Positions 45,099 to 55,978 of a DNA stretch of 64,000 bases are shown in pieces. The notes beneath the pieces were generated by a model. It had not been told where the DNA came from. It did not search any database and was given only the letters and a program-made list of their open reading frames with translations. Each line of letters starts with the position of its first letter. Position 1 is the stretch's first letter. Position numbers and translations under genes: made by a program. Origin of the DNA: Gonatopus flavifemur (lineage: Eukaryota > Arthropoda > Insecta > Hymenoptera > Dryinidae); NCBI GenBank assembly GCA_018340375.1, contig JAFFJZ010000073.1, forward strand, positions 496,001-560,000. The letters run 5' to 3'.

Positions 45099-45390
45099 CA
45101 CTGAGAACCCGATTTCTTAGATTTGAAGAAAATTTCTTTGCCGTCATTCTGATAAATCTTGTTTCCAATGGAAGAAAAAATCCTTTTCAGTGAAAAAATT
45201 GTTCATCGAGTTGAAATTATATTCTTCGAATTCAAGAAGGAGTATATTTTCGTTTCAATTTGAAAATTCTTTGTTTCAATTTGATGAAAACTTTTTCCAT
45301 TGAACTGAATTTCTTTCCACTGAAAAAAAGATTTATTAGAATGAGGGCAAAGAAACTTTTCTTTCAGTCCAAGAAATTGGGTTCCCAGTG
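45099..45390. mobile_element. MITE (CACTGAGAACCC ends)
   Basis: CACTGAGAACCCGATTTCTT at the left and the inverse AAGAAATTGGGTTCCCAGTG at the right; TG on both sides. The interior has repeated TTTCAATTTGA and AGAAA words. Confidence 0.7.
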
Positions 45391-45768
45391 TGTTGTACAT
45401 ACTTAAGCTTGACACCATTCGTCAAGTTTGAAAACGGCGGATCTTTGGGAGGAAATCTAACTATCTTGTCATCCTTTGTTTTGGAGCTGTGATGATTTGA
45501 ACTTGCTGAATTCTGGTTGGCTGGAAGCTCAGAAATTTCAAATAGCTATCACCTACATTCAAAAAATCATGGAGGACTTCAATTTTTGTCCACAGATTTG
45601 CCATTTTTCAAATTAGTGAATGGTGCCAAGCTCAGGTATTCAGAACACAATACTTTTGAATGATTTGAATTTGTAAAAAAAATCTACAAATGCTCACATC
45701 TTAAAAATTAAACTTCAAATCAAGTTTTTCCAAGTGGTAAATTATTGTATTCTCTTTGTAGAATATCC

Positions 45769-46853
45769 CAGTCAGCATTATGAGAACGATGGACATCTTA
45801 AACACAACCCAAGAAACTCTTAATGAGATCCTGATGTCATCCAATGCGTCGATTTAGGAGATTCTACAAAGCTCTTGTTTGAGACCACTGTATGTTATCT
45901 TTATGTTATACATGTTCTCTTTAAGGGGATACCAGCGATCCCTGACGATGCAACCCGATCCAAATCTTTTCTGACAAATCTTTTGAAAATAAAGCGATAA
46001 AATCGAAATACCGCTCTGTACAGACCATCTTTATTTATCAAAAAAGATCTGCACAGACCCATGCGAATACTCGATCCATATCACGTTGATTTCGGTCTGA
46101 AATTGGGGATGATAAGGAGGATTGCAATCGAGCCAATATGACGAAGCTATATCGTCTGTCGATATCCAGCCGAAATCAAGTCAACTTTGTTTAAATGCAT
46201 CAAACTGAGGTGATTAAATAATGGAAGATCGAAGGAGAAGTGAGACATTAACATAGTCAATTTTGAATTTTGTGCACAGCAATTTTTGAAAGGATTCTGT
46301 TTGAAATTCACAGACTGTAATATCCAGTCAAAAAGTGACGAAAATTTTCCTGACACGTTCTGACAGAATGTTCTAATTTGGTAATTCCGGACAAAACCGG
46401 GTAGAAAGTTTATCAGTTTTTGCCTGGATTACCTAAGAAAAAAACCGTTCAAAGCCTGACAACAATTTTTTGTCCGGTTCTGCTTGGCATTTTTAGCAGG
46501 GTCGTCATATTGGCTCGATTACAATCCATCTTATCATCCTCAATGTCGGACCGAAATCAACATGATATGGATCCAATATTGGTACGATGGGTCCAATACG
46601 CATGGGGAGCGATATTTTGATTTTATTGCATCATTTTCGGACAATTTGTCAGAACAGTTTTGGCCGTGTCTTTTTCTAATCAATGGGTTCTGATTGCATC
46701 TTCAGGGGTCGCTGGTATCACCTGAAGATAGCATACAGTTGTCTTATTCCAGTTCTCTGTAGAATCTCTTAAATTGACGTTTTGAATGTAATTAGGATCT
46801 CTTCAAGAGTTCCTCAGGTTGTCTCAAAGACGTCGTTTTCATAATGCTGACTG
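45769..46853. mobile_element. Palindromic element containing a nested TTAA MITE
   Basis: CAGTCAGCATTATGAGAACG at the left and CGTTTTCATAATGCTGACTG at the right are inverse, and the arms pair inward to the nested element at 45925-46722. Without it the outer element is about 285 bases. Confidence 0.7.
45925..46722. mobile_element. 0.8 kb MITE, GGGGATACCAGCG ends, TTAA-type TSD
   Basis: The ends GGGGATACCAGCGA(T/A)CCC and GGGTCGCTGGTATCACC are inverse. The flanks are TTAA on the left and TGAA on the right, consistent with a mutated TTAA. The arms share GATCC/GATTTTAT and TTGATTTCGGTC words. Confidence 0.7.
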
Positions 46854-47029
46854 ACATTACACAAAAACCCGAATGATGAATTCTGAAACATCCAGTATGG
46901 TCTGATTTGTTCATGAACGAGAGTGAGACTTATAGCTATGAAAAATCTCCAAGAACTTAAAAAATTCAAAACTTTTGATTCAAACCGGAAAGAAACAAGT
47001 TCAAACACAAAACACCAGGTTTAAACAAA

Positions 47030-47690
47030 GAATTCGGCCGGCAAAGATTCGAGAAAATTTTTTGTTTTTACGGCATTCGAATCACCTACGTTTGTGCTTC
47101 TTCGTGCGCTAAAAAGTTTCATTTGTGCTACTCTGTATATAGCGGTCATGCACGGTTGAAAAATTGGCCCGCCAGTGACTTGCTCCAAATTCAATGATCA
47201 TGTAGTCGTTGGAAACATTGTCGCCAGATTTGACACGAAACCGTTACTCACACATACGCAACAGTACGCACGTGTGACGACACGTACGTATCACACGTTT
47301 ACACGTACGTACCGTTGCGTCGGTGTGCAGTCACGCTTTCGTGTCAAATCTGGCGGCACTAGTTGGAAAGGACTCGATGCGTAGATGATTGTGCGTTAAA
47401 GAGTTTTCAATGTAAGCATAAGGGGAAAAGTTATACAGAAAAACGTGAGAAACATAGAAAACTGAGATACATGGATGAAGCTGTAGTGATTGATGACCAG
47501 TCCTATTGCAGAAACAACAACGAAAGATTGACGAGGAATACAGCGGACGAGCAGCAAGGTAAGTATGATACCATTGGTGGTTGACAGGGAAAAAATTGAT
47601 TTAGGGGAGTAGTAAAGGATTTCTATGAAAGTGACCGCGAGAAACGTGAAGTGCCGGATACATGACCGTTTGAGCTCTTCTGCCGTCGAC
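47030..47690 (+). repeat. ~0.65 kb inverted duplication, left arm
   Basis: Inverse of 48040-49040 without the MITE there. Shared stretches include TGATCATG, CACACGTAC, GTCGAAATAGG-like and ATGGATGAAGCTGTAGTGAT. It contains the predicted first exon of the host-gene candidate at 47471-47558. Confidence 0.85.
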
Positions 47691-49643
47691 TGAAATCAGC
47701 TATCTATCTATCAGATATTCTTCTCGGATGATCAGAGAATGATTCTATGGAGGTTTCATCGATTGTGCGGATCACATATGGGACTTGGACGCGAAAAACA
47801 GTCGAAATAGGTGAAAAATACGTTTTTCGAAGTGGTAAATCGTTTGTGCTTTTTCGCCGTCAGGGAAACTCGATTATCTATCCATCAAATATTCTCCTCA
47901 GATGTTCAGAGAATGACTGTATCAATGTCTCATTGTTTGTGCGGATCACATATGGGACTTAGACGCGGAAAACAGTGATAATAGGTGAAAAATGCATTTT
48001 ACCTGCAGCATACATTTTTCACCCTATTTTCCGGCACATGTATCCGGCACTTCACGTTTCTCGCGGTCACTCTCATAGAAATCCTTCACTACTCCCCTAA
48101 ATCAATTTTTTCCCTATCAACCACCAATGTTATCATACTTACCTTGCTGCTCGTTTGCTGTATTCCTTGTCAATCTTCCGTTGTTGTTTCTGCAATAGAA
48201 CTGGTCATCAATCACTACAGCTTCATCCATGTATCTCAGTTTTCTACACGGAGAGAAAAAATTTGCTGACGCAGCAAATCGAGGTATTATATATAGAATA
48301 GCAAAATTTTTTGCTGACCTAGCTAAAAATTTGCCATAACAGCAATCGTGTTAGCTACGACAGCAATTTTTCAGCTGTGGCAGCAAAATATGTTTGCTCC
48401 GCCAGCAAATTTTCAGTATTATATACAGAATAGCAAATCAATTTTGCTGGAATAGCAAACATTCTTTGCTGCCACAGCTAAAAATTCGCTGTCGCAGCTA
48501 ACAAGATTGCTGGAACATCAAATAGTTTGCTGTCACAGCAAAAAATTTGCTGCTCTGGCAAAAGGAACCCAGCAAAAGTAGATTTCGCTGCCACAGCGAA
48601 TTCTTTTTTCTCCGTGTATGTTTCCCACGTTTTTCTCTATAACTTTTCTCCTTATGCTTACATTGAAAACTGTTTAACGCACGATCATCTACGCGTCGAG
48701 TCCTTTCCAACTAGTGCCGCCAGATTTGACACGAAAGCGTGACTGCACACCGACGCAACGGTACGTACGTGTGAACGTGTGATACGTACGTGTCGTCACA
48801 CGTGCGTACCGTTGCGTATGTGTGAGTAACGGTTTCGTGTCAAATCTGGCGACACTGTTTCCATCGACTACATGATCATTGAATTCGGAGCAAGTCACTG
48901 GCGGGTCAATTTTTCAATCGTGCATGACCGCTATATACAGAGTAGCACAAATGAAACTTTTTAGCGCACAAACAAGCACAAATGTAGGAGATTCGAATGC
49001 CGTAAAAAAAACATTTCCCCGAATTTTTGCCGGGCAAGTTCATGGAGGTAAATAACCGACCGATGTTTTTTGGTTTCTTGTAAGGAAATCTGGTTTTTTG
49101 CAATCCAGACTTTCAAAGTGTTGTCGTTCGATGATTAGTTATCGAGATATTTCAATTGCCCAACTAGTCCCTATGTCCAAGTCACCCCGCCTACCCTACG
49201 AATTCGTACTTCAACTTTGCACATTGCGAAGTTTTTTGACGTGGAACAGTACGATATCCCGGAATTCGTACCAAAGGGAATACTAGCGCCGTGGTATGAG
49301 CTACACGTTGATTCCAAAGTATCCGAAAATGCTTCAATAACACCAACTCTGAATAATAAGAGGTATTACCATCATAAACAGTACGCCAGAACGCCATTCC
49401 CGTCTACCAAGAAACGTTCAGATAGAACTGTAAGGTAGAAAAACTCTTCGTTGCAAATGAACGGTAGTAAGATATCCGTTAACGTTGAACGTTAGTTAAT
49501 TCCACTGTTTCTGGTAGGAAAAAATCTTATCATTCGCGGTTGATTGGGATTCTGTTTGGTCCAATCCTCCGTTCGTGATAAAGGAAAATCCCCCGGACGC
49601 AATTCCCATCTACAAACAAACTTTGGCAAGGACTAAGTGGTAA
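47471..49643 (+). CDS. Predicted three-exon host gene, unknown product (153 aa)
   Basis: Exons proposed: 47471-47558, 49182-49429 and 49518-49643. Exon 1 starts ATG and ends G|GTAAGT in phase 1. Exon 2 follows CCAAG|TC, restoring phase, and ends ACT|GTAAGG. Exon 3 follows a pyrimidine-rich GTTTCTGGTAG and ends TAA. The last intron is 88 bases, a size common in insects. Exons 2 and 3 give coding-like sequence with many charged and aromatic residues (FDVEQYDIPEFVPKG, WDSVWSNPPFV, IPIYKQTLARTKW). AATAAA follows at 49872. I do not recognise the family. Exon 1 assignment is the weakest part: it lies within an inverted duplication whose other copy, in intron 1, preserves the same start and donor. 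Confidence 0.4.
48040..49040 (-). repeat. ~0.65 kb inverted duplication, right arm, with MITE
   Basis: Reverse complement of 47030-47690, interrupted by 48247-48616. The duplicated exon-like frame differs at only a few codons from the left copy. A spacer of about 350 bases lies between the arms, containing a tandem near-repeat of TGTGCGGATCACATATGGGAC. Confidence 0.85.
48247..48616. mobile_element. 370-bp MITE with TTTGCTG repeats, TA insertion proven
   Basis: CACGGAGAGAAAAAATTTGC at the left and GAATTCTTTTTTCTCCGTG at the right; TA flanks both sides. The interior is built of AGCAAATTTTGCTG-type words. The undisturbed left arm of the inverted duplication shows the empty site with a single TA. 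Confidence 0.9.
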
Positions 49644-49662
49644 CAAAACATGTTGAAAGTCA

Positions 49663-50505
49663 GAAGTGAAGGTATCGCATTATCTCCAAGGGGAAAAATT
49701 CTCGAAGTGCAGGATTAAGTTGGTGATTCCCCGAATCATGTGATTATCACCACAATGTACTGTTGTTGCAAGATGTCGCTAATGCAGAATTCTGTGGTGC
49801 ACGGGTGCTGGAAGGCAGTGTGTATATATATTTTTCAGTTAAAGTAAAGTAAATTAAACAAAAATAATTGCAATAAACCAGCATAATATTCAAGGTTCTG
49901 GAAGGCGCACGATTGATAATATCAACTGTCACGGCCTCCGCCGAGTATATGTAGAAAGGAATGATTTGGAAGGAAATATAACAAATAGGAAAACTTTGAA
50001 AATTGAATTATACTCAACATGATATTTTAAATTGAAATATGTTATGAAGAAAGATCTTCAATAGAAGGAAACAAAACGAAGAATAATTTTATAATTTATA
50101 TAATACCGATTCTTGCGATAAACAGACTATAATATTGAGGAGCATTTCAATCTTCAAGAAAAGATTGTTCTTAAATTCTTCTTACGATGTTAGGCTGAAG
50201 TAAGGTAATTTTGGAGATACAGGTAATTCAGTGATGATTTTGCAAACATTGTTCATGGATTAAAAAGTCGATTTCAGTGCATAGAGGTGCTCTCGTAAAC
50301 GTGTGACGTGAGTCAGAGTCTTCTAAACGATTTATAAACTTACAATAAGGCTTTGAAAAATTATGACTAAATTACCTATACCACCAAATAACCTTACTCC
50401 ACCCTACATCAAAAATGTTTTTGAATTGTAGAAGATATCTTCAAGATTTCTTGGCAACACATGTTTAAGATATCCAAATGTTACACTGAGAGGAGTAATT
50501 ACTAT
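49663..50505. other. 3' flank of host-gene candidate, no further gene
   Basis: Contains the AATAAA at 49872 and AT-rich DNA without coding features. The patch 50430-50475 resembles the AAGATATCTT repeat at 40.7-41.1 kb. Confidence 0.4.
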
Positions 50506-50509
50506 CACC

Positions 50510-50682
50510 AACAACATCGACGACGTTTTGACGAAAAGGCGTAAGTGCCAAAAAAATACGTCATTGAGTTTTATATATCAATCGAAAATTCTTGAAAAGA
50601 GGGTTTGAATGGTATATAAAACTCAATTACGTATTTTTTTGGCACTTACGCCTTTTTGTCAAAACGTCGTCGACATATTGTC
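50510..50682. mobile_element. Long-TIR palindromic MITE
   Basis: CGACGACGTTTTGACGAAAA at the left and TTTTTGTCAAAACGTCGTCG at the right. The arms pair for about 75 bases, including GGCGTAAGTGCCAAAAAAATACGT and AGTTTTATAT. Confidence 0.85.
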
Positions 50683-51122
50683 ATGTTACAAGAAATCCGT
50701 TTCTCCAAAAATATGTATCCTTAATAGAAGAAAATTTTTCTGGAAGTAAGAAAATAATTCTTGAATTGAGAAAATATTTTCTTGATTTAAGAAAATTTCA
50801 CTTGGGCCTACAAAACATCAGGTGTAATGAAAAATATGTATTCTGAAAAATATTCAAGAACGCATTTTCTTGGTATCAGTCATTATTCCTGTCAGTTTAG
50901 CTCGGTGTTCACAGAACTGATCTCTGTATGGAATTGAAATTGACGGCGTAAAAGTTCATTCACGTGAGTTTTATTAATGTGAACAGCATCGGACTGTGAA
51001 TACAGTTCCATATTTGTTGATTTGGAATATGTAATGCTTTAGTTGTAAAATATGAATAAATTTTCGTTCTTTGAGGTTAGAACTTTTTTTTCAGTTTGCG
51101 AAAGCCAGAAAAATCATCTTGG

Positions 51123-53795
51123 ATGAAAAAAAGGAGCAAGTATCGCAGGTGGATCCGAAATGATGATATTAAACGTAAAGTTGGAGAGTTGATCAAACAA
51201 AAAAAGAATCAAACGATCAGAGATGAAGATATATCAACTTCACATGAATCTTATCAAATGGGATACATGGAAGTTGATAATAATTTATCTGAACCTGAAG
51301 ATTCTCAAAACGCATCTTCTTTAGACCAACAGGAATGTACGAATGATTCAATTGATCAGTACAATGAAAATGCTGATGTACAAGTTGCACATACAAAGTG
51401 TGAACAATCAACGAGGATTGAAGAGAAGATACCTGCAAACTATGGACGTGAATCAATTGCAACTGTCACATGCAACAAAGATCCCGACACTGCATGTGAA
51501 CAAGTTCAGAATCTTGAACGGGAGGAGTCTAAAGATGTTAAAAGTCAAGAACCTGCAGAAGTGAAAAACAAGGAAGATGTGAGAGGAAAAATTATAAGTT
51601 GTACATCCACAAATATAATTTCAGCAGAAACTTCAGTCCATAATGATACAAACTCAACTCGAAGTTTCGTACAAAGCGGAAGTATCATCGGAGATTACAC
51701 TATCAACGGCAAAGAAAATTCATCACCAAGCACCTCTGGAACTGATGATAAGCTTGATGAGATTAAGATTGGAATACGTAATAATGACAGATGCATACAT
51801 TCAAGTTCCTCAGAAATTCAAAGTAATACAGAAGATATAGAATCAGATGCTTGTGGTTTGATAAAACCTGAACCTAAATCTCCGAATGTTCAGAAGAAAT
51901 TCAGTGTAGACGTAGGGAAATCATTGATGTCTACCGCAGGCCTACTTCGGGATGAGGAAGTCCGTAAGAGAAGAGTTAGAAAAGCTCTTTCAGATTTGAT
52001 GCTGAAGAAATTTAGAATTTCATGTCCATTGAGATTCTATGGTGCAGTCAGATATAACTTAAAAGATGAGAGTTGGATTTTTTATGCAAGATGCCGATAT
52101 GTGAGTCATAAACGAGCTTCTAGATTCACAATTCTGGAAATTGAATTACCTCAATGTACAGTATTCATCACAAGCGATATGGATGAGGATGACAATTACG
52201 AAATTCTTCATAGAAAGAAGCCGATTTATTGTACATTGAGAGGAGTGGAAAGGAGAAAAATGCAAAAGCAATTGCAGCATATGAAACCCAGAGTGAAACA
52301 TCTAGAATTAGATGAAAAAACTGACCCAGAAATATTTCACGATGGTCATATGCAAAGTTCAAGAACATTGCAAGTACTTGAAAAAGCGAAATCTGAATAC
52401 AATTGTAAGAAAGATTCATCGCTGGCTTCAAGTGATTTGTCTGACATATTCCAAAAGTGTATCAACGATCAAAAGTTGAAAGACCCCTACATTAGATTTG
52501 TGGGTATCCCTCTAATCGTGATTTTATTTAGCGAAAAACAATTGAATGCTATTCAAGAAGATTCAATTGTTTACTTCGACGCTACGGGATCAGTAGTGCG
52601 AAAACCCAAGCAAATCTCTAGTAAACGAATCATGTATTATGCTATGGTATCCGAAGGAAGAGAATCGACAATTCCTATTGCAGAGATGATCAGCTCTGTC
52701 CATGATGTGCCCACAATAAGCATGTTATTGAAATTCTATCGACATTTTGTCGTCGCGAAAACGGGAAAATGGCCCTATTTTCCAATCATTGTCACTGACT
52801 GGGCGTGGGCTTTGATGAAAGCGATATTATCAGAATGGAACACGATGGAAATCGTGCCTTATTTACACTGTCTTTACGACTGTGTCACTAAGAATGAGAT
52901 ACCGCATGATATAGTAATTATTCAATCATGCTATGCTCATTTCATGAAACGTGTTTCTAATGCAGTGGAACAGAAGGTTTCAAATTCTCCACTTCAAAAA
53001 AGGTTGATTCTGGAAGACGTAGCGTTGATGGCTAACACCAGAAAAATCTCTTTATTAGATGATATATTTGAAATATTCATGCGAATTTTACTCACAAAGA
53101 GTAAAGAGATAGCCGAAGATTGTATCTTGAAATTGCATGAAATAAGTAACGTTGAGGGTGAAGAAACCACCTCCTTCGCCCACAAAACGGAAAAGAAACG
53201 AATAAACTTCGATGAATTCATGGAATGTGATGAAGAATTAGAATTCATAGTTGATAACAAAAAAGACAAAGAGGGACCTATTTTTTCGCAATCTCCATTC
53301 CATAAGCGTTATTATGATAAAATGTTGAGTGCCGAAAAGTCTGAAACGAGTATGACCACGAATGAAAATTCTTCGTTATCGCAAACAGTGGGAGATTTAA
53401 GTATTCAAAGAGAAGTAAGATCTGAAACTTCAGAAACTATGAATACTGTAAATGCAAAAGATGAGGTTAATAATGATACAGATATTAATGAATATTATAA
53501 TCCAGAAGTCGCTAGTCTAATCACAAACAGATACATGTCTTATGTTCCTATGTGGTCGAGTATAGTGTTGGAATTGATAACACCTAGCATTCCTAGATTG
53601 AGTAATGCACACGTTGAAGGACATTTTAATGTGATAAAGCATACGATTTTGAATAATGAAAAGGGTCTCAAAGTTGGACGATTTGTTCAAAAAACCAAGA
53701 CTTACGTTCAGCAGCTAGTTGTTGAGGAAAGTCTTGGGGTAAAAACAAAGAAAGTTCCAGAAAGAGATGTAACGATGGTTCGGACCACCCTATGA
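51123..53795 (+). CDS. MULE-type transposase
   Basis: An 890-residue frame from ATG 51123; it is open a little further upstream to a pyrimidine-rich CAG at 51092, a possible splice acceptor. The first ~270 residues are acidic, Ser/Asn-rich and look disordered. A basic helical region follows (about 280-330). The catalytic part has the MULE-like series YFDATGSVVRKP (Asp near 485), PIAEMISSVHDVPTISMLL, IIVTDWAWALMKA (Asp near 559), a CYAHFMKRV Cys-His element, and near the C-terminus NAHVEGHFNVIKH (candidate Glu near 831). The same set appears in MULE transposases common in hemipteran and cnidarian genomes. The frame ends by an ATGA overlap with the next frame, which is in -1. No terminal inverted repeats were found, so limits are unknown. 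Confidence 0.75.
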   Translation: MKKRSKYRRWIRNDDIKRKVGELIKQKKNQTIRDEDISTSHESYQMGYMEVDNNLSEPEDSQNASSLDQQECTNDSIDQYNENADVQVAHTKCEQSTRIEEKIPANYGRESIATVTCNKDPDTACEQVQNLEREESKDVKSQEPAEVKNKEDVRGKIISCTSTNIISAETSVHNDTNSTRSFVQSGSIIGDYTINGKENSSPSTSGTDDKLDEIKIGIRNNDRCIHSSSSEIQSNTEDIESDACGLIKPEPKSPNVQKKFSVDVGKSLMSTAGLLRDEEVRKRRVRKALSDLMLKKFRISCPLRFYGAVRYNLKDESWIFYARCRYVSHKRASRFTILEIELPQCTVFITSDMDEDDNYEILHRKKPIYCTLRGVERRKMQKQLQHMKPRVKHLELDEKTDPEIFHDGHMQSSRTLQVLEKAKSEYNCKKDSSLASSDLSDIFQKCINDQKLKDPYIRFVGIPLIVILFSEKQLNAIQEDSIVYFDATGSVVRKPKQISSKRIMYYAMVSEGRESTIPIAEMISSVHDVPTISMLLKFYRHFVVAKTGKWPYFPIIVTDWAWALMKAILSEWNTMEIVPYLHCLYDCVTKNEIPHDIVIIQSCYAHFMKRVSNAVEQKVSNSPLQKRLILEDVALMANTRKISLLDDIFEIFMRILLTKSKEIAEDCILKLHEISNVEGEETTSFAHKTEKKRINFDEFMECDEELEFIVDNKKDKEGPIFSQSPFHKRYYDKMLSAEKSETSMTTNENSSLSQTVGDLSIQREVRSETSETMNTVNAKDEVNNDTDINEYYNPEVASLITNRYMSYVPMWSSIVLELITPSIPRLSNAHVEGHFNVIKHTILNNEKGLKVGRFVQKTKTYVQQLVVEESLGVKTKKVPERDVTMVRTTL

Positions 53796-55033
53796 ACCCT
53801 ATGGTGGAAGAGCAATGGCAACCTAAAAGGAAAAAATCTCAAAAAGGAGATTACGTGAAGAAAAGATGTATTGAAAAAATAGCTACATCAATTAAATCAG
53901 AAAAAGCATTGGATAGGTCTGGCATTTCAACTGTTTCTCGAATGAGTGAACAACCAAATGTTGGATCGCAGACAAGTTTCAACCATATCCAAGTTCCCAG
54001 AACGTCCACACCTTTATCTGAAGTTCCCGTTCAGCACTTTGGGGAAGGGCACACAAGGTGTACAATCAGTTCATCCAACATTTCTAGTTTAGATCTGAAT
54101 CAGAGTGACTCGTCGATGCATGTGAATGCATTGAATAACGGGTTATTTTTGGATTTAGAATATTACTTCCAAGATGATAGAGGTATATTCACAGTTGGAA
54201 ATTTTTCGGTCAATAGAAAGGATCCTTTGCTCAGCGATAAACATTATCATATGTATAGTGAAGCATTTCGGACGCTGAGAAAAGAGCAATGGATAGATGG
54301 ACGTATAATTGATGCGTGGGCCATTTCTCATTTAGGTAAGTGGGAAGATATTTTTTATGTGCCAACAAATCATACTCAGTACATATTGGGAGATTTAAAC
54401 ACCCAACAAACCGCTATGTCCGGAGATTGAAGCCGTTTAGAGGTGAGTTCTCCCCCTCAAAATACGATTTTGCTCCCATATTTGTACAAGAATCATTTTC
54501 GGATGTTGGTAGTAGATGTAAAAAATAAAAACCTAACGCTGTTGGATCCATATGATCCAACTACAGATAAAAAGAGAGCTGTGAATGCTTTCAAACAGTT
54601 CACAAAACACGTGTCGTCATGGAAGCTTGAGAATGTTAAATGGAGTATAACTGATAAGTATACTAATCGACCACGACAAGCCCCACATGATCAAAATAAC
54701 TGTGGGGTTTATATTCTTGAATACATTCAATGTATTGGGAATAAAGAACCATTTGAAGAATCGTTCGATCCTAATCAATTCAGGCGTCAAGTTGGCGAAA
54801 GATTATTACAGTCATCAAAAAGCATGAAAGACACATGTGTTTATTGTTTTGGTGCGAGTCACACGGATTTAGTTTTGTGCAGTTTGTGTAGACGTTGGGC
54901 TCATGTCCAAAGTCTACAACGTGAAGGATACAACAGGACTGCTGAAGAATGGGCAGATCCATCAGTGGTGTACAAATGCTTTCTTTGTCAGAAAACCGTG
55001 AGACCATGGATGCGTTATAGACAAGAGAATTAA
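53792..55033 (+). pseudogene. Ulp1-like cysteine protease and PHD-like finger of the MULE
   Basis: The frame starts ATG 53792, overlapping the transposase stop by 4 bases, and runs to an in-phase TGA at 54428-54430. The same phase then continues to 55033. After a basic linker, a C48-type protease fold begins (IIDAWAISHLGKW). Beyond the stop come the His in KNHFRMLVVD, Asp in LLDPYD, and Gln/Cys in DQNNCGVYILEY, the Ulp1 catalytic set. The C-terminus has a PHD-like pattern: CVYC, CSLC, WAHV, CFLC; the usual His-X2-Cys has Ser in place of Cys. MULEs with Ulp1-type proteases are known in plants. Here the stop prevents a full protease unless it is read through. Confidence 0.75.
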
Positions 55034-55321
55034 TTTTTTTTTTGATGCGGTGGAGTGTATATTTCGAAAATATTATAACACGGTACTCATGTATAAGGTT
55101 GATTGTAATTGTGGGGTATTCACTTGTATTCCATGATAATCACTTTCCAGCTCCTGTTCCATGTAAGATCATTGATTTGATCGCAGAAAAGATTGGGACG
55201 GAGTGTCTGAATAAATCCTGTATGTTTCATGTTATAGATAGCTATACAATGTTGCAGATTTTTTCATCATGTCACGAGGTTTACTTTCTGTTCTCTGGTC
55301 TGTGTATGATCAAGACAAAGC

Positions 55322-55720
55322 ATGAATGTCGATAAAGAATCTGTAATGGAATTTCTCATCGGTACGTTGAATCAAATAAGTGATTCGCACGTAGGCACAG
55401 CAGTTGGAGATTTAGAAGGTTCACTGAGCTCCTTGTGCTCCATATACGATCATATGTTTGATCGAAAAGGACTGATACTTCATGGACGATCCCCTACACG
55501 ATCGAGAATAAGTATCAGTGTCGAGGAAGAATCAGTAATGAACTTTCTTGTCGGTACGTTGAATCAAATGATTGCTTCCGTACGTATACTTCAGTTAAAT
55601 CTTTAGAAGGTTTACTGATCCATTTTTGTTCCATATCCGATCACACGTCTGATCGAACCGGACTACAGGAATGAGTATTATTGTAAGTATCATATCACCG
55701 AAATTTGATTCTGTTGTCGG
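55322..55720 (+). repeat. 192-bp tandem duplication with a shared reading frame
   Basis: TGTCGA(T/G)(A/G)AAGAATC recurs at 55327 and 55519. The frame 55322-55606 reads ESVMEFLIGTLNQ in unit 1 and ESVMNFLVGTLNQ in unit 2. Differences include several synonymous changes. No domain is known; it may be the 3' end of the MULE or unrelated. Confidence 0.45.
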
Positions 55721-55907
55721 AACGAATGGAGAATCGAATATGAAATGATGTAATTCAGAATTGAGGCGGGTGTTCTGAATTGAATTCTCTGTAGTGAAAT
55801 ACAAGGATTAGCTATGTTATTGGAGGGAGTGTGGATATTCGCGGTTAAGTATTTTCGTATACGGTTTGAAATTCGTTTCGATGAACGATTCAAACGTCAA
55901 CGGCGTT
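55692..55907. mobile_element. MITE of the GAAGTTTGAATCG family
   Basis: The left ATATCACCGAAATTTGATTC and the right CGATTCAAACGTCAACGGC. The interior matches 6796-7122 without the nested insertion there. Confidence 0.6.
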
Positions 55908-55912
55908 GAGTA

Positions 55913-55978
55913 TTATAATTATTATTGTTATCATCATCATCATCATTATTATCATTATCATTATTATTATTATTATCG
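55913..55978. repeat. ATT/ATC microsatellite
   Basis: An interrupted run of TAT/TATCAT triplets (TTATTATTGTTATCATCATC and onward) directly after the MITE end. Confidence 0.85.

Noticed and set aside
47175..47384. 69-codon frame with a mirrored copy at 48689-48898
   Set aside because: The frame is in a CACACGTAC-rich palindromic part of the inverted duplication and shows no domain; only the downstream exon-like frame with a GTAAGT donor was kept.
55692..55907. GAAGTTTGAATCG MITEs as derivatives of the MULE
   Set aside because: No copy of the end was found upstream of the transposase, so the link is unsupported.
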